From NCBI GenBank assembly GCA_014377845.1, contig JACMOV010000223.1:1-39228 (forward strand): a DNA stretch of 39,228 nt. The letters are read 5' to 3'. The notes below the pieces were generated by a model. That model was not told the DNA's origin. It worked only from the letters and a program-made list of their open reading frames with translations, and searched no databases. This document shows positions 9,647-18,362 of this stretch, piece by piece. The position numbers and the translations under genes were made by a program. The DNA is from Herminiimonas sp. (GTDB lineage: Bacteria; Pseudomonadota; Gammaproteobacteria; Burkholderiales; Burkholderiaceae_D). Each line of letters starts with the position of its first letter. The stretch's first letter is position 1.

Positions 9647-12028
9647 TCAATTGTTATTTTGTTGCGATGCCTGATTGACGACCTCACCGGCGGCTTCGGC
9701 CCCAACCTCCTCGGTCCAGCCGCCCTCTTCATCCGCAGCCGTACTGGTCGCCGAATCCGTTCCTGATTCAGCCCTCTTAGCGGTAGTTGCGGATTCGGTC
9801 GCCACCGTGTCCGTACTCGACCCATCCCGGATAGCCGCCCTTAACCCATTATTCAGCTTCGCAGCGGTAAGACGCGCGCCGTTTTCACTCGCTTCAATCG
9901 CAATTTTAGGTTCGAAAAACTTTTCATAACGCTTGTTGAAAAGCTCGGCTGTCATCACCTCGGTTTTCCCGTCGTGCCGAACATCAGTCGAAATACCCTT
10001 CAGGTACGAATCCAGATCCGTAGACATTTGCTTCAATTCGGCGTCCGATATACCCGAAGCACGCCACTGCTTGATAGCTGCCTTGACTTCAGTAGTTGAC
10101 GTCAGACTGGCAATATCAACCGCAGTCCCTTCAAATGGTATCGGCAAGTCATTCTTTATCGCCTGATCAAAATCTTTAGCGGTGGCGGTAGCGGTTTTTT
10201 CCGCACTCGCTGCTGTTTTCCCTGCGCTCGCCGCCGTTTTTTCTGCACCCGTGGCGGTTTTTCCTGCAGTCACGCCTGCCTTGACGGCTTTTGCGCCCTT
10301 CACGGCCGCCTTGGCAGCGGCAGCACCCACCCCCGGCGCGACTGCACCGGCGACGACGACGGCCATGCCGATACCGAATTCCTTGCCCGCCTCCTTGAGA
10401 TTCTTGTTGTCCAGAGCCGCCGTCGCGAAACGTCCCATTTCCGCGCCGGCGCCGGCTGCAATGGACATCACGCCAAAGATCTGGCTGAGGCCCGGGATTG
10501 GAATCAACTCCAGGAAACCCAATGCGATCGAAGCGTATTCGCCGATTTTCACCGCCACTTTCAAAATCGGTTCGAAAACCGGCTTGATGTATTTGTTCAA
10601 AATCGGATTGATGATGCCCTTGATGGCATTCCAAAAACCATGTCCGCCTTTGACATGCTTGATCTTTGGATCGTCCGCCGCACCGTTGACCATGTCCTGC
10701 GCGGCCTGCAATTGCGCTGCTGTCTGAGGCACCTTGGGGGCCGGCAACGGCGGCGGCGTCTTGCCGGCCGTTGTGAGCTTGCTGGCGAATGCCGTAAGAT
10801 CACGCTGATCAAACTTGCCATCGTCCGCCCTGTTCTTGCGGCTCGGGCGATGACCTTTTCGCGCGTTATCGAGCATGCCAAACAGCAGCGGGTCGTCGAG
10901 CAGTTTTTGCGCCGTCGCCTTCGCATCGGGAGCGGTATTGGGATCGTCGACCATTTTTTGGAGACTGCCGCGATTGATCACCCCGTTGCCCTGCATGAAC
11001 TCCTCTGGATTGGTCGTGAGCTTGTCCAGGGCGGCCGTTTCTTCATCAGTCAGGAAAACCGTGCTGCTGGTCCAGTCAAGCATCGCGCTCAACTTGACGG
11101 TACCGCTTTTCTCATCATGGGGAATCTGGTTCCATTCCGAGGGATTATCCAGATAGAACTGCGCTGCGGCGATCAGCTGCGGCGGTATTTTCTTGCCCTT
11201 CAGGTTACCGTTGACGATGTCTTGCAGCGTGGATTGGTCCAGCTTGCCAGGCAGGCTTTCGGAGTACAGATAGAATTCACGCTTTGCATCATTGGCGGTA
11301 ATCGGACGCGGTTCCTCTGAACTGGCGTCCTTAGAATCGCTCGGAACATAGAAGTCTGCGTAATTGTGTGCGAGCTCGGCGCTGTGCTGCTGCATCTCCG
11401 GCCAAGCGGCAATGTAACCGAGCTCCTTGTCTCCCATCAGACCATCGGTTTTCCCCATGCCTCCATCTTTTTTGCCTGCATCGAGTATCCGTAGCAGCTT
11501 TGGATTGTCCCTGATCGACTCGTAGGCTTTTTTCAGGTCAGGCGGCGTTTTCGGATTATCGATCCTCGATTGCAGATCCTTGACCTTCAGTGGCATCTTG
11601 TCGCGGTGATGCAGCAGGATCGAGAGCGTATCCATCTCGTCTGCACTCATGGCCGGATGACCACTGCCGTCGTCTACCGCGGGGGGTTCCGGTGCCTCCA
11701 GGGAGGCGGATGCGCTCGCGGCATCCGTCACCGGAACATCGGTTGCAGTCGCCACCGTCGAGTCGGTTGACGCGAATTCGTCAACGGGCGTTGTCAACGG
11801 TGCAGCAGCCTCAGGCGAGCAAAACTGGTCATACAAGCCCGTTCCCGCAGGCGACGGCGTAGCCAACCACGCTTGGAATGTGGAGTTGCTCGACCCCACC
11901 ACGCCGTCGAAAGCATCCGATACCGCCGGCGACGGGCTCCACGAAGTGCTTGTTGTTGGCTCAGTCGGGGAATCTGCCGCTGGCGCTGCGAAAAACGCCA
12001 TTGGGGAACTGATAGCGACGTCAGACAT
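9647..12028 (-). CDS. HrpF/NolX-like type III secretion translocon protein
   Basis: This 793-residue protein resembles HrpF (Xanthomonas), PopF (Ralstonia) and NopX/NolX (rhizobia), proteins secreted by type III systems that help form the pore in the host membrane. Residues 1-125 are Ser/Thr/Pro/Ala-rich with no Sec signal, as in secreted type III substrates. Three degenerate modules follow (about residues 129-215, 238-325, 328-420). Each has helices around NP or DDP turns and LxxLDxA followed by a Gly/Asp-rich loop such as ADDGKFDQRDLTAF. Two hydrophobic stretches come next (about 496-533 and 548-583), then a heptad tandem repeat (about 587-614) and a hydrophilic tail. GAGGA upstream supports the start, and a PIP-box-like promoter lies further upstream. 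Base composition is more AT-rich than its neighbours. No hrp/hrc genes are in view. Family assignment is by recalled motif pattern. Confidence 0.78.
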   Translation of the reverse strand: MSDVAISSPMAFFAAPAADSPTEPTTSTSWSPSPAVSDAFDGVVGSSNSTFQAWLATPSPAGTGLYDQFCSPEAAAPLTTPVDEFASTDSTVATATDVPVTDAASASASLEAPEPPAVDDGSGHPAMSADEMDTLSILLHHRDKMPLKVKDLQSRIDNPKTPPDLKKAYESIRDNPKLLRILDAGKKDGGMGKTDGLMGDKELGYIAAWPEMQQHSAELAHNYADFYVPSDSKDASSEEPRPITANDAKREFYLYSESLPGKLDQSTLQDIVNGNLKGKKIPPQLIAAAQFYLDNPSEWNQIPHDEKSGTVKLSAMLDWTSSTVFLTDEETAALDKLTTNPEEFMQGNGVINRGSLQKMVDDPNTAPDAKATAQKLLDDPLLFGMLDNARKGHRPSRKNRADDGKFDQRDLTAFASKLTTAGKTPPPLPAPKVPQTAAQLQAAQDMVNGAADDPKIKHVKGGHGFWNAIKGIINPILNKYIKPVFEPILKVAVKIGEYASIALGFLELIPIPGLSQIFGVMSIAAGAGAEMGRFATAALDNKNLKEAGKEFGIGMAVVVAGAVAPGVGAAAAKAAVKGAKAVKAGVTAGKTATGAEKTAASAGKTAASAEKTATATAKDFDQAIKNDLPIPFEGTAVDIASLTSTTEVKAAIKQWRASGISDAELKQMSTDLDSYLKGISTDVRHDGKTEVMTAELFNKRYEKFFEPKIAIEASENGARLTAAKLNNGLRAAIRDGSSTDTVATESATTAKRAESGTDSATSTAADEEGGWTEEVGAEAAGEVVNQASQQNNN
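10191..10274 (-). repeat. Four 21-base tandem repeats inside the HrpF/NolX-like gene
   Basis: Four imperfect 21-base units encode seven-residue repeats of the form A-(G/E)-K-T-A-x-x (AGKTATG, AEKTAAS, AGKTAAS, AEKTATA). They alternate G and E at one position and directly follow the second hydrophobic stretch. Copy number could vary by slippage. Confidence 0.85.
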
Positions 12029-12139
12029 GAATGTCCTCGCAAGTAAAAGGGAGTCAGTGAGGCAGCCGTCACAAAGAAGAAGGGATTTTTAGACCAGAAA
12101 TCCTTGCAATTGCAAATTCGAAAGGCAACATGCAAGAAG

Positions 12140-12201
12140 ATAGTAAATTTGTGGGCTCGACTTGGGTCGCGGATAACCGAAGCGGCAGGGGAAAATACGA
12201 A
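12140..12201 (-). promoter_or_regulatory. PIP-box / hrpII-box promoter upstream of the HrpF/NolX-like gene
   Basis: Reading the minus strand, TTCGT (12201-12197) is followed by exactly 15 bases and TTCGG (12181-12177). After 31 more bases comes TACTAT (12145-12140). This fits the published rule for HrpX/HrpB-dependent promoters: TTCGB-N15-TTCGB, then 30-32 bases, then a YANNNT -10. The predicted transcript starts about 105 bases before the ATG at 12028. The rest of the 12029-12356 gap shows no gene. Confidence 0.72.
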
Positions 12202-12295
12202 TCTCGCAGCGCGGAAATCGCGCGTATGCTCGAAGGGCGCCGTTTCCCGGTAACGGGATCGCCGGTATCGGCAGATGCGGCGGTGCGGAAAGAAG

Positions 12296-12317
12296 AAAGC
12301 GCCGATGACGGCGCTTT
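12296..12317 (-). terminator. Intrinsic terminator after cytochrome c gene
   Basis: An 8-base stem, AAAGCGCC/GGCGCTTT with a 6-base loop, lies about 40 bases past the cytochrome c stop on the minus strand, where it is followed by a T-rich stretch. Confidence 0.7.
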
Positions 12318-12356
12318 TTGATCAACTGTGACGGACGAACCGTCCTGAAAAGAGCG

Positions 12357-12665
12357 TCACTTCAGGGACAGAACCCATTTCACCAACGTATGCGCCTCGG
12401 CTTCGGTGACCTGCGCGTTCGCAGGCATCGGCACTGGGCCCCATGCACCGCTGCCGCCTTTCAATACTTTCTGCACCAGCCGGTCTTCGGCGCCGGAATC
12501 GCCTGCATACTTAGCCGCAACATCCTTGAATGCCGGACCAACGACCTTGTTGGCGACGGCGTGGCACGCCATGCAATTCCGGGATTTCGCCAGTTCCGGG
12601 CTGGCAACCGCGGCCTGTGATACCAGAGCGCCGAGTGCGACACATAACAAGACTGACCGTTTCAT
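12357..12665 (-). CDS. Small class I c-type cytochrome (c551/c552-like)
   Basis: This 102-residue periplasmic monohaem electron carrier has a signal peptide (residues 1-21). The haem motif is CMACH (C31, C34, H35) near the mature N-terminus and the probable axial Met is M80 in VPMPANAQ. The pattern NCMACHAVANKVVGPAF is typical of c551/c552 (c8) cytochromes that feed terminal oxidases or nitrite reductase. I chose the ATG at 12665 because GAGGA stands about five bases upstream. It is monocistronic, divergent from the small membrane protein at 12811. The partner oxidase cannot be told from this window. Confidence 0.92.
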   Translation of the reverse strand: MKRSVLLCVALGALVSQAAVASPELAKSRNCMACHAVANKVVGPAFKDVAAKYAGDSGAEDRLVQKVLKGGSGAWGPVPMPANAQVTEAEAHTLVKWVLSLK

Positions 12666-12810
12666 GTTTTCCTCAAGGAGTAATTCGCGAAATATAGCAT
12701 CGCCGGGCGATAGTATCCCGCATAGTCTCAACGCCGGTGCGCCATCAAAGGTTGACGCCCGGATTGACCGTTACCGTCTTTCACAATATCCTGAGGCAAC
12801 GGAGGTCTTG

Positions 12811-13029
12811 ATGCCACTCATCCTGCTGATTGTCGGTTTGTCACTTTTAAAATATTTCGAAGTGCGGTTCGTCGCCAACCTGTCCTGGTGGTGGATCGTG
12901 GGCCTCGGCGGTGTTGCGTTCATCTGGTTCGAATTTCTTGAACGCATGCTTGGCTTCGACAAGCGCAAGGCGTTCGACGATATGGACAAGGCACGCGAGG
13001 AGCGGGTAAAGAAGATGTTCAGGAAGTAG
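12811..13029 (+). CDS. Small Trp-rich membrane protein (TIGR04438-like)
   Basis: This 72-residue protein has two hydrophobic segments (about residues 2-17 and 26-44) with the Trp-rich stretch NLSWWWIVGLGGVAFIWFEFLE between and in them. A basic C-terminal tail (DKRKAFDDMDKAREERVKKMF) would be cytoplasmic. I recognise the pattern as the small Trp-rich proteins found in Burkholderiales, whose function is unknown. GGAGG eight bases upstream of the ATG supports the start. It stands alone. Confidence 0.85.
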   Translation: MPLILLIVGLSLLKYFEVRFVANLSWWWIVGLGGVAFIWFEFLERMLGFDKRKAFDDMDKAREERVKKMFRK

Positions 13030-13061
13030 GCGCAGACTGCCTGTTTCCCTGGAATCGAACG

Positions 13062-13098
13062 AAAAAAATGGCCGGTGTCACTTCAGACCCGGCCATTT
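13062..13098 (-). terminator. Intrinsic terminator of ilvD
   Basis: A 10-base stem (AAATGGCCGG/CCGGCCATTT) with a 13-base loop. The A-run at 13062-13068 gives a run of T on the minus strand after the stem, 30 bases past the ilvD stop. On the + strand the T-run is short. Confidence 0.85.
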
Positions 13099-13127
13099 CC
13101 ACGTTCGACATCCCTACCGAAAAAGGA

Positions 13128-14801
13128 TCAGTCGGTGACTGCACCCTTGCTGGCTGAGGAGGTCAGTGCCGCAAATTTCGCCAGTACACCGCGCGTGTAG
13201 CGTGGCGCCGGTGCTGTCCAGTTAGCGCGGCGCCGGGCGATCTCGTCGTCCGGCACATTGAGCTGGATGAGCTGCTGGTGCGCATCGATCGTCACCGAGT
13301 CGCCTTCCTGCACCAGTGCGATGGTGCCGCCAGCAAACGCTTCCGGTGAAACGTGTCCGACCACCATCCCCCAGGTTCCGCCTGAAAACCGCCCGTCGGT
13401 GATCAGTCCGACCGATTCGCCCAGACCCTTGCCGATCAGCGCGGAGGTCGGCGCCAGCATTTCCGGCATGCCGGGCCCGCCCTTCGGACCGAGATAGCGC
13501 AGGATCAGCACGTCGCCCGGCTTGATCTTGTCGGCCATGATCGCATCCATGGCGGTGTATTCATCGTCGAATACGCGCGCCGGGCCGGTGATGACCGGAT
13601 TCTTCAAACCACTGATCTTGGCCACGCAGCCTTCCGGCGACAGGTTGCCCTTGAGGATCGCCAGGTGGCCTTCCTTGTACAGCGCATGTTCGATCGTGCG
13701 GATCACATCCTGGCCGGCCGGTGGCTGGCTCGGCACATCCGCCAGTTCCTCGGCCAGGGTGCGGCCCGTGATGGTCATGCAATCGCCATGCAGCAGGCCG
13801 GCGTCGAGCAACAGCTTCATGACCTGCGGTACGCCACCGGCGCGATGCAGATCGGTCGCTACGTACTGGCCGGACGGCTTGAGGTTGCAGATCACCGGGA
13901 CCTTCAGGCGCATCCGTTCGAAATCGTCAAGTGTCCACTCGACTTCAGCCGCGTGTGCGATTGCCAGATAGTGCAGCACCGCGTTGGTCGAGCCACCGGT
14001 GGCCATGATGAGCGCCACGGCATTCTCGATCGACTTACGGTTGATGATGTCGCGCGGTTTCAGGTCCTTCTTGATCGCTTCAACCAGCACCCGCGCGGAC
14101 TGCGCCGCCGAACCGGTCTTCTCGTCGTCCGGATTGGCCATCGTCGACGAGTACATCAGCGACAGGCCGAGCGCCTCGAACGAGGACGACATCGTGTTGG
14201 CCGTGTACATGCCGCCGCAGGAACCGGACGAGGGACAGGCATTGCGTTCGATGCCGTCGAAATCTTCCTGCGACATCCGGCCCATCGAGAATTCGCCGAC
14301 CGCTTCGAAGGCCGAAACGATCGTCAGGTCCTTGCCCTTCCAGTTGCCCGGCTTGATGGTGCCGCCGTAGACATAGATGCTGGGCACGTTGGTGCGTGCC
14401 ATGGCGATCATCCCGCCCGGCATGTTCTTGTCGCAGCCCCCGATCACCACGCAGCCGTCGAGCCACTGGCCGTTGACCGCGGTCTCGATGCAATCGGCAA
14501 TGACTTCGCGCGAAATCAGCGAATACTTCATGCCTTCGGTACCCATCGACATGCCGTCCGAGATCGTCGGCGTGCCGAATACCTGGGGATTCGCGCCACA
14601 CGCCTTGATGGTCGAGATGGCGATGTCGGCGAGCTTTTGCAACCCGGAGTTACACGGCGTGATCGTCGAATGGCCATTGGCGATACCGACCATCGGTTTG
14701 TCGAAATCTTCCTTTTCGTAGCCCATCGCGTAATACATGGACCGGTTGGGGCTGCGCGAAACGCCCTGCGTGATGTTTTTCGAGCGGCGATTAAAGGCCA
14801 T
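13128..14801 (-). CDS. ilvD: Dihydroxy-acid dehydratase IlvD
   Basis: IlvD is an iron-sulfur enzyme of valine, isoleucine and pantothenate synthesis. It dehydrates 2,3-dihydroxy acids to 2-keto acids in the cytosol. The 557-residue length is normal. Cluster-ligand and active-site motifs are visible: [16 protein letters not shown] and [16 protein letters not shown], plus C-terminal [11 protein letters not shown] and HVSPEA. The start at 14801 ([13 protein letters not shown]) is chosen over longer in-frame options that would run into lgt. GGGAG lies just upstream. It is divergent from lgt and ends at a clear terminator. Confidence 0.97.
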   Translation of the reverse strand: MAFNRRSKNITQGVSRSPNRSMYYAMGYEKEDFDKPMVGIANGHSTITPCNSGLQKLADIAISTIKACGANPQVFGTPTISDGMSMGTEGMKYSLISREVIADCIETAVNGQWLDGCVVIGGCDKNMPGGMIAMARTNVPSIYVYGGTIKPGNWKGKDLTIVSAFEAVGEFSMGRMSQEDFDGIERNACPSSGSCGGMYTANTMSSSFEALGLSLMYSSTMANPDDEKTGSAAQSARVLVEAIKKDLKPRDIINRKSIENAVALIMATGGSTNAVLHYLAIAHAAEVEWTLDDFERMRLKVPVICNLKPSGQYVATDLHRAGGVPQVMKLLLDAGLLHGDCMTITGRTLAEELADVPSQPPAGQDVIRTIEHALYKEGHLAILKGNLSPEGCVAKISGLKNPVITGPARVFDDEYTAMDAIMADKIKPGDVLILRYLGPKGGPGMPEMLAPTSALIGKGLGESVGLITDGRFSGGTWGMVVGHVSPEAFAGGTIALVQEGDSVTIDAHQQLIQLNVPDDEIARRRANWTAPAPRYTRGVLAKFAALTSSASKGAVTD

Positions 14802-14832
14802 GAAGGCTCCCTGGCAGTATGTGGAACCCGCT

Positions 14833-14861
14833 ACATTGCCTTGCGCCGGGCAACGTGTCAA
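14833..14861 (-). promoter_or_regulatory. ilvD promoter
   Basis: On the minus strand a perfect TTGACA (14861-14856), a 17-base spacer and CAATGT (14838-14833) predict a transcript start about 25 bases before the ilvD ATG. Confidence 0.6.
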
Positions 14862-14950
14862 ATATATGATGCGTCTGGCTTCGGTTCCCGGCACATCTGC
14901 AGGGCACGGATTCACTGGCCTGCATGCCACCCTCCCCCGAAAGAAAAACA

Positions 14951-15775
14951 ATGCTGATCCACCCGATGCCCGACCCGATCGCCCTCTCCATCGGTCCGCT
15001 GGCGATACGCTGGTACGGCTTGATGTACATGGTGGCATTTGCGCAATTCATCATGCTGGGCCGCGCCCGCATCCGGCAGCCGCACATCGCGCGCGACGGC
15101 TGGCGCCGCGAGGACCTCGACGACATGCTGTTCTACGGCGTGCTTGGCGTGATCGTCGGCGGGCGCCTCGGCGAAGTGCTGTTCTATAACCCGGCATATT
15201 ATTTTTCCCATCCCCTGGAAATTTTCGCGGTCTGGAAAGGCGGCATGTCGTTCCACGGTGGTTTTCTGGGCGTGATGCTGGCAATGTGGATCTGGTCGCG
15301 CCGGGTCGGCCGCAAGCTGATGGATGTGATGGATTTCATCGCGCCGATGGTGCCGCTCGGCTATGCCGCCGGACGGGTCGGAAATTTCATCAATGCAGAG
15401 CTGCCGGGCCGCCCGGCCGACCCATCGCTGCCGTGGGCCATGATCTGGCCGAACGTCGACCAGATTCCGCGCCATCCGTCGCCGATCTACCAGGCGCTGG
15501 TCGACGGTCTGCTGCTGTTCATCATCCTCTGGCTGTTCGCGCGGCATGCGCGGCCCCGAATGGCGGTCAGCGGATTGTTTGCCGCAGGCTACGGGTGCGC
15601 CCGCTTCTTCACAGAATACTTCCGCACGCCCGACTATGAGGTCAGCTTTGCCGGCATCACGATCTCTGCCGGTCAGATGCTGTCGGTGCCGATGATCCTG
15701 CTGGGCATCGTGCTGATGGTCGTGGCGTACCGCAACGGACCATCGGCGCTGTCTGCACCGGTAGGTCCAGGCTAG
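14951..15775 (+). CDS. lgt: Prolipoprotein diacylglyceryl transferase Lgt
   Basis: This inner-membrane enzyme transfers diacylglycerol from phosphatidylglycerol to the lipobox cysteine of prolipoproteins, the first step of lipoprotein maturation. The 274-residue product has about seven membrane segments. Family motifs are [23 protein letters not shown] at the start, MSFHGG, and the signature [14 protein letters not shown] followed by HPSPIYQA. The ATG at 14951 is favoured because it gives the canonical N-terminus; an ATG at 14924 in frame would add nine residues. It is followed four bases later by a crotonase gene. Confidence 0.96.
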   Translation: MLIHPMPDPIALSIGPLAIRWYGLMYMVAFAQFIMLGRARIRQPHIARDGWRREDLDDMLFYGVLGVIVGGRLGEVLFYNPAYYFSHPLEIFAVWKGGMSFHGGFLGVMLAMWIWSRRVGRKLMDVMDFIAPMVPLGYAAGRVGNFINAELPGRPADPSLPWAMIWPNVDQIPRHPSPIYQALVDGLLLFIILWLFARHARPRMAVSGLFAAGYGCARFFTEYFRTPDYEVSFAGITISAGQMLSVPMILLGIVLMVVAYRNGPSALSAPVGPG

Positions 15776-15779
15776 CATC

Positions 15780-16553
15780 GTGTCCGACATCCTGCTGTCC
15801 CGTACGGGGTCCATCGCCACCGTCACGTTGTCCAACCCGGGCAAGCTCAATGCCCTCGATATTGCCATGTGGCAGAAGCTGGCGACCTGCTTCGACGCGC
15901 TGTCGGCCGATCTGTCGCTGCGCTGCGTGATCGTGTGCGGCGAGAACGGTCAATTCGCAGCCGGCGCCGACATCGAAGAATTCGGCACCGTGCGTAGTAC
16001 CTTGGAGCAAGGTATTCGGTATCATACGGTTGCGATCGGCGCGGCGCTGGCCGCGATCAACAATTGCGTGCATCCGGTCATTGCCGCAATCGAAGGCGTA
16101 TGCATCGGTGGTGGCCTGGAAATCGCCTGTGCCTGTGACCTCCGGATCGCCTCGCCGGCAGCGCGCTTCGGCATTCCGATAAACCGCCTCGGATTTGCGC
16201 TGGCGCCGGGGGAAATGCCCGCCCTGCTGCAACTCGTCGGACGGGCGGCGGCACTGGAGATCCTGCTGGAAGGCCGCGTGTTCGATGCCGCCGAGGCGGT
16301 GCAGAAAGGATTGCTGACCCGAGTAGCGGAGGATGTGCCGGCGGCCGCCCAGCAGTCGGCGTTGCGGGTCGCGCAGGGGGCGCCGATGGCAGCGCGGCTT
16401 AACAAGCAGTTGATCAACCGTCTCTCACCGGTATCACAGCCGCTGACCGCCGCCGAACATGACGCCGCGTTCGCGCCGCTGGGATCCGACGATTACCGCG
16501 AGGGTGTGGCGGCATTCCTGGCGAAGCGAACACCGGTCTTCACCGGCAAATGA
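15780..16553 (+). CDS. Crotonase (enoyl-CoA hydratase/isomerase) family protein
   Basis: This 257-residue acyl-CoA enzyme starts at a GTG four bases after lgt. The oxyanion-hole segments are present (GQFAAGADIEEFG; IEGVCIGGGLEIACACDLRIAS). The first catalytic glutamate of true enoyl-CoA hydratases, expected in an FGxPE-type loop, is replaced: the loop reads FGIPINRLGF. A glutamate does occur later in APGEMPAL. This pattern, with C-terminal DDYREGVAAFLAKRTPVF, is also seen in decarboxylating crotonases such as methylmalonyl-CoA decarboxylase. With malonyl-CoA synthetase directly downstream, a role in malonyl- or methylmalonyl-CoA turnover is possible but unproven. Confidence 0.88.
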   Translation: MSDILLSRTGSIATVTLSNPGKLNALDIAMWQKLATCFDALSADLSLRCVIVCGENGQFAAGADIEEFGTVRSTLEQGIRYHTVAIGAALAAINNCVHPVIAAIEGVCIGGGLEIACACDLRIASPAARFGIPINRLGFALAPGEMPALLQLVGRAAALEILLEGRVFDAAEAVQKGLLTRVAEDVPAAAQQSALRVAQGAPMAARLNKQLINRLSPVSQPLTAAEHDAAFAPLGSDDYREGVAAFLAKRTPVFTGK

Positions 16554-16597
16554 CCGCAACCGAAACACGTATTCATAAAACCAAAAATCGAGACGCC

Positions 16598-18106
16598 ATG
16601 AATGCCAACCTGTACGCGCTGTTTGCATCCCGCTTCCCAAAAGACCGTGCCGCCTGCTGTATCGAGACCGCCGACGGCGCGCTCTACTCCTGGGATGACG
16701 TCGAGCGCGCAAGCGCCCGGATCGCCAACCTGCTCGCCAGTCTCGGCCTGCCGCCGGCTGCCCGCATCGCGGTGCAGGTCGAGAAATCGGCAGAAGCGCT
16801 GATCCTTTACCTGGCGACGATCCGCGCCGGCTACGTGTACCTGCCGCTTAACACCGCCTATCGCGCGGCCGAGATCGACTACTTCATCGACAACGCCGCG
16901 CCGTCGGTCGTGGTCTGCGCACCCGAAAACTTCGGCTGGACCTCCCAGATCGCCTTCAAGCACGGCACCGCCCATGTCTTCACGCTCGGCGAGGCGCGCA
17001 ACGGCTCGCTGCTGGCCCGCGCAACGCCGCAATCGGATCACTTCGAGACCGTACAGTCGCAGCCGGACGATCTGGCCGCGATCCTTTACACGTCGGGTAC
17101 GACCGGGCGCAGCAAGGGCGCGATGCTGTCGCACCGGAACCTGTCGTCGAATGCGCTGACGCTGCAGAAATTCTGGCATTGGAAAACCGGCGACGTCCTG
17201 CTCCATGCGTTGCCGCTATTCCATGTCCACGGCCTGTTCGTGGCATGCCACGGCGCCCTGCTCAACGGCAGCAAGACGATCTTCCTGGCGCGCTTCGACG
17301 CCGCCGAAGTGATTCGCCACCTGCCGCGCGCAACCGTCTTCATGGGCGTGCCGACCTTCTATGTGCGGCTGCTGGCCGATCGGGCATTCACGCGCGAAGC
17401 CTGCCGCACGATCCGGCTGTTCGTCTCGGGATCAGCACCGCTGCTGGTCGATACCTTCGACGGCTTCACGAAACGCACCGGGCACGTGATCCTGGAGCGC
17501 TACGGCATGAGCGAAACCACGATGCTAACCTCCAACCCTTACACCGGCGAGCGGCGCGGCGGCACCGTGGGCATGCCATTACCGGAAGTCGACGCGCGGG
17601 TGGTCGACGCACTCGGCCAGCGCTGCACGAGCGGCGAGATCGGCGCCATCGAGGTCAAGGGGCCGAACGTGTTCCATGGTTACTGGCAGATGCCCGAGAA
17701 GACGGCAGAGGAATTTACGGCGGATGGATTTTTCAGGACCGGCGATGTCGGTCGTTTCGATACCGATGGTTACCTCAGCATCGTCGGCCGCAGCAAGGAC
17801 CTCATCATCACCGGCGGTTACAACGTCTATCCGAAGGAAATCGAATCGGTGCTCGACGAGATGACCGGCGTGCAGGAGTCGGCCGTCATCGGCGTGCCGC
17901 ACTGCGACTTCGGCGAGGCGGTCACCGCAGTCATCGTCTGCCGGGCGGATGCAGCGCTGTCGGAAGCGACGATCATCGCCGAGCTCAAGGCCCGCATCGC
18001 CAATTTCAAGGTGCCGAAACGGATTTACTTCGTCGCCGACCTGCCCCGCAACACCATGGGCAAGGTGCAGAAGAATGTCCTGCGCGAGAAATTCCGGGAC
18101 GCGTAA
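16598..18106 (+). CDS. matB: Malonyl-CoA synthetase-like acyl-CoA ligase (MatB family)
   Basis: This 502-residue adenylate-forming ligase probably makes malonyl-CoA from malonate, CoA and ATP. Class motifs are present: the P-loop YTSGTTGRSKGAMLSHRN (about residue 163 on), the YGMSETTMLTSNPYTGERR segment, RTGDVGRFDTDGYLSIVGRSKD, ITGGYNVYPKEIE, and the catalytic lysine in NTMGKVQKN near the end. The start MNANLYALFASRFP and the SNPYTGERRGGTVG segment match recalled malonyl-CoA synthetases. An in-frame ATG at 16550 overlapping the crotonase stop (ATGA) would give a 16-residue longer product, so coupling is possible. Substrate is inferred from family resemblance; methylmalonate is an alternative. 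Confidence 0.88.
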   Translation: MNANLYALFASRFPKDRAACCIETADGALYSWDDVERASARIANLLASLGLPPAARIAVQVEKSAEALILYLATIRAGYVYLPLNTAYRAAEIDYFIDNAAPSVVVCAPENFGWTSQIAFKHGTAHVFTLGEARNGSLLARATPQSDHFETVQSQPDDLAAILYTSGTTGRSKGAMLSHRNLSSNALTLQKFWHWKTGDVLLHALPLFHVHGLFVACHGALLNGSKTIFLARFDAAEVIRHLPRATVFMGVPTFYVRLLADRAFTREACRTIRLFVSGSAPLLVDTFDGFTKRTGHVILERYGMSETTMLTSNPYTGERRGGTVGMPLPEVDARVVDALGQRCTSGEIGAIEVKGPNVFHGYWQMPEKTAEEFTADGFFRTGDVGRFDTDGYLSIVGRSKDLIITGGYNVYPKEIESVLDEMTGVQESAVIGVPHCDFGEAVTAVIVCRADAALSEATIIAELKARIANFKVPKRIYFVADLPRNTMGKVQKNVLREKFRDA

Positions 18107-18140
18107 TCGTCCCTTCCCGGCCGGTGTGGCAACCACGCGC

Positions 18141-18172
18141 CAAAAGAAAAGCGGCTGCACATGTGCAGCCGC
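18141..18172 (-). terminator. Intrinsic terminator downstream of 6S RNA
   Basis: A 22-base perfect palindrome (18151-18172, arms GCGGCTGCAC and GTGCAGCCGC) is followed on the minus strand by TTTTCTTTT. It lies right after the 6S RNA 3' end. On the + strand it follows matB by 44 bases but lacks a T-run, so it mainly serves the minus strand. Confidence 0.8.
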
Positions 18173-18182
18173 GCTGAATTAA

Positions 18183-18357
18183 AACCCCGCCTGTGCCGCT
18201 TTGCCGGCATCCCGAACCAAAACGGTTCAAGGTGGTCACAGTTAGTTCAATTTCGGGTTCATCGGACTAGCGACGCGCACTCCCATCAAACAAAATTCCG
18301 CAACCGATGCGCATAAATGGTTCAAGGAATATATGGCAATCGCGAACACGGCAGGGA
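18183..18357 (-). ncRNA. ssrS: 6S RNA (SsrS), about 175 nucleotides
   Basis: 6S RNA binds sigma-70 RNA polymerase by mimicking an open promoter and lowers housekeeping transcription in stationary phase. The position just downstream of zapA is the usual 6S site. The ends pair: CCCTGCC near the 5' end (18356-18350) with GGCGGGG at the 3' end (18191-18185), extended past one bulge. Inside are conserved 6S-like pieces: TGTTCGCG after the 5' stem, TTGAACC twice, TAACTGTGACCACCTTGAACC, and a GGTTCGGG return strand. A TTGACA promoter upstream and an intrinsic terminator downstream bound it. Exact ends are estimates. Confidence 0.85.
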
Positions 18358-18362
18358 CCTTA

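Noticed and set aside
12130-12321. 63-codon open frame on the + strand between the HrpF/NolX-like gene and the cytochrome gene
   Set aside because: It overlaps the PIP-box promoter and the cytochrome terminator, lacks a ribosome-binding site and has no recognisable content.
13665-14957. 430-codon open frame on the + strand
   Set aside because: It is antisense to ilvD and shows no family motifs.
14802-15038. Longer N-terminus for IlvD
   Set aside because: The in-frame extension would cover the ilvD promoter (TTGACA-17-CAATGT) and the start of lgt; the ATG at 14801 gives the family-typical N-terminus and has a ribosome-binding site.
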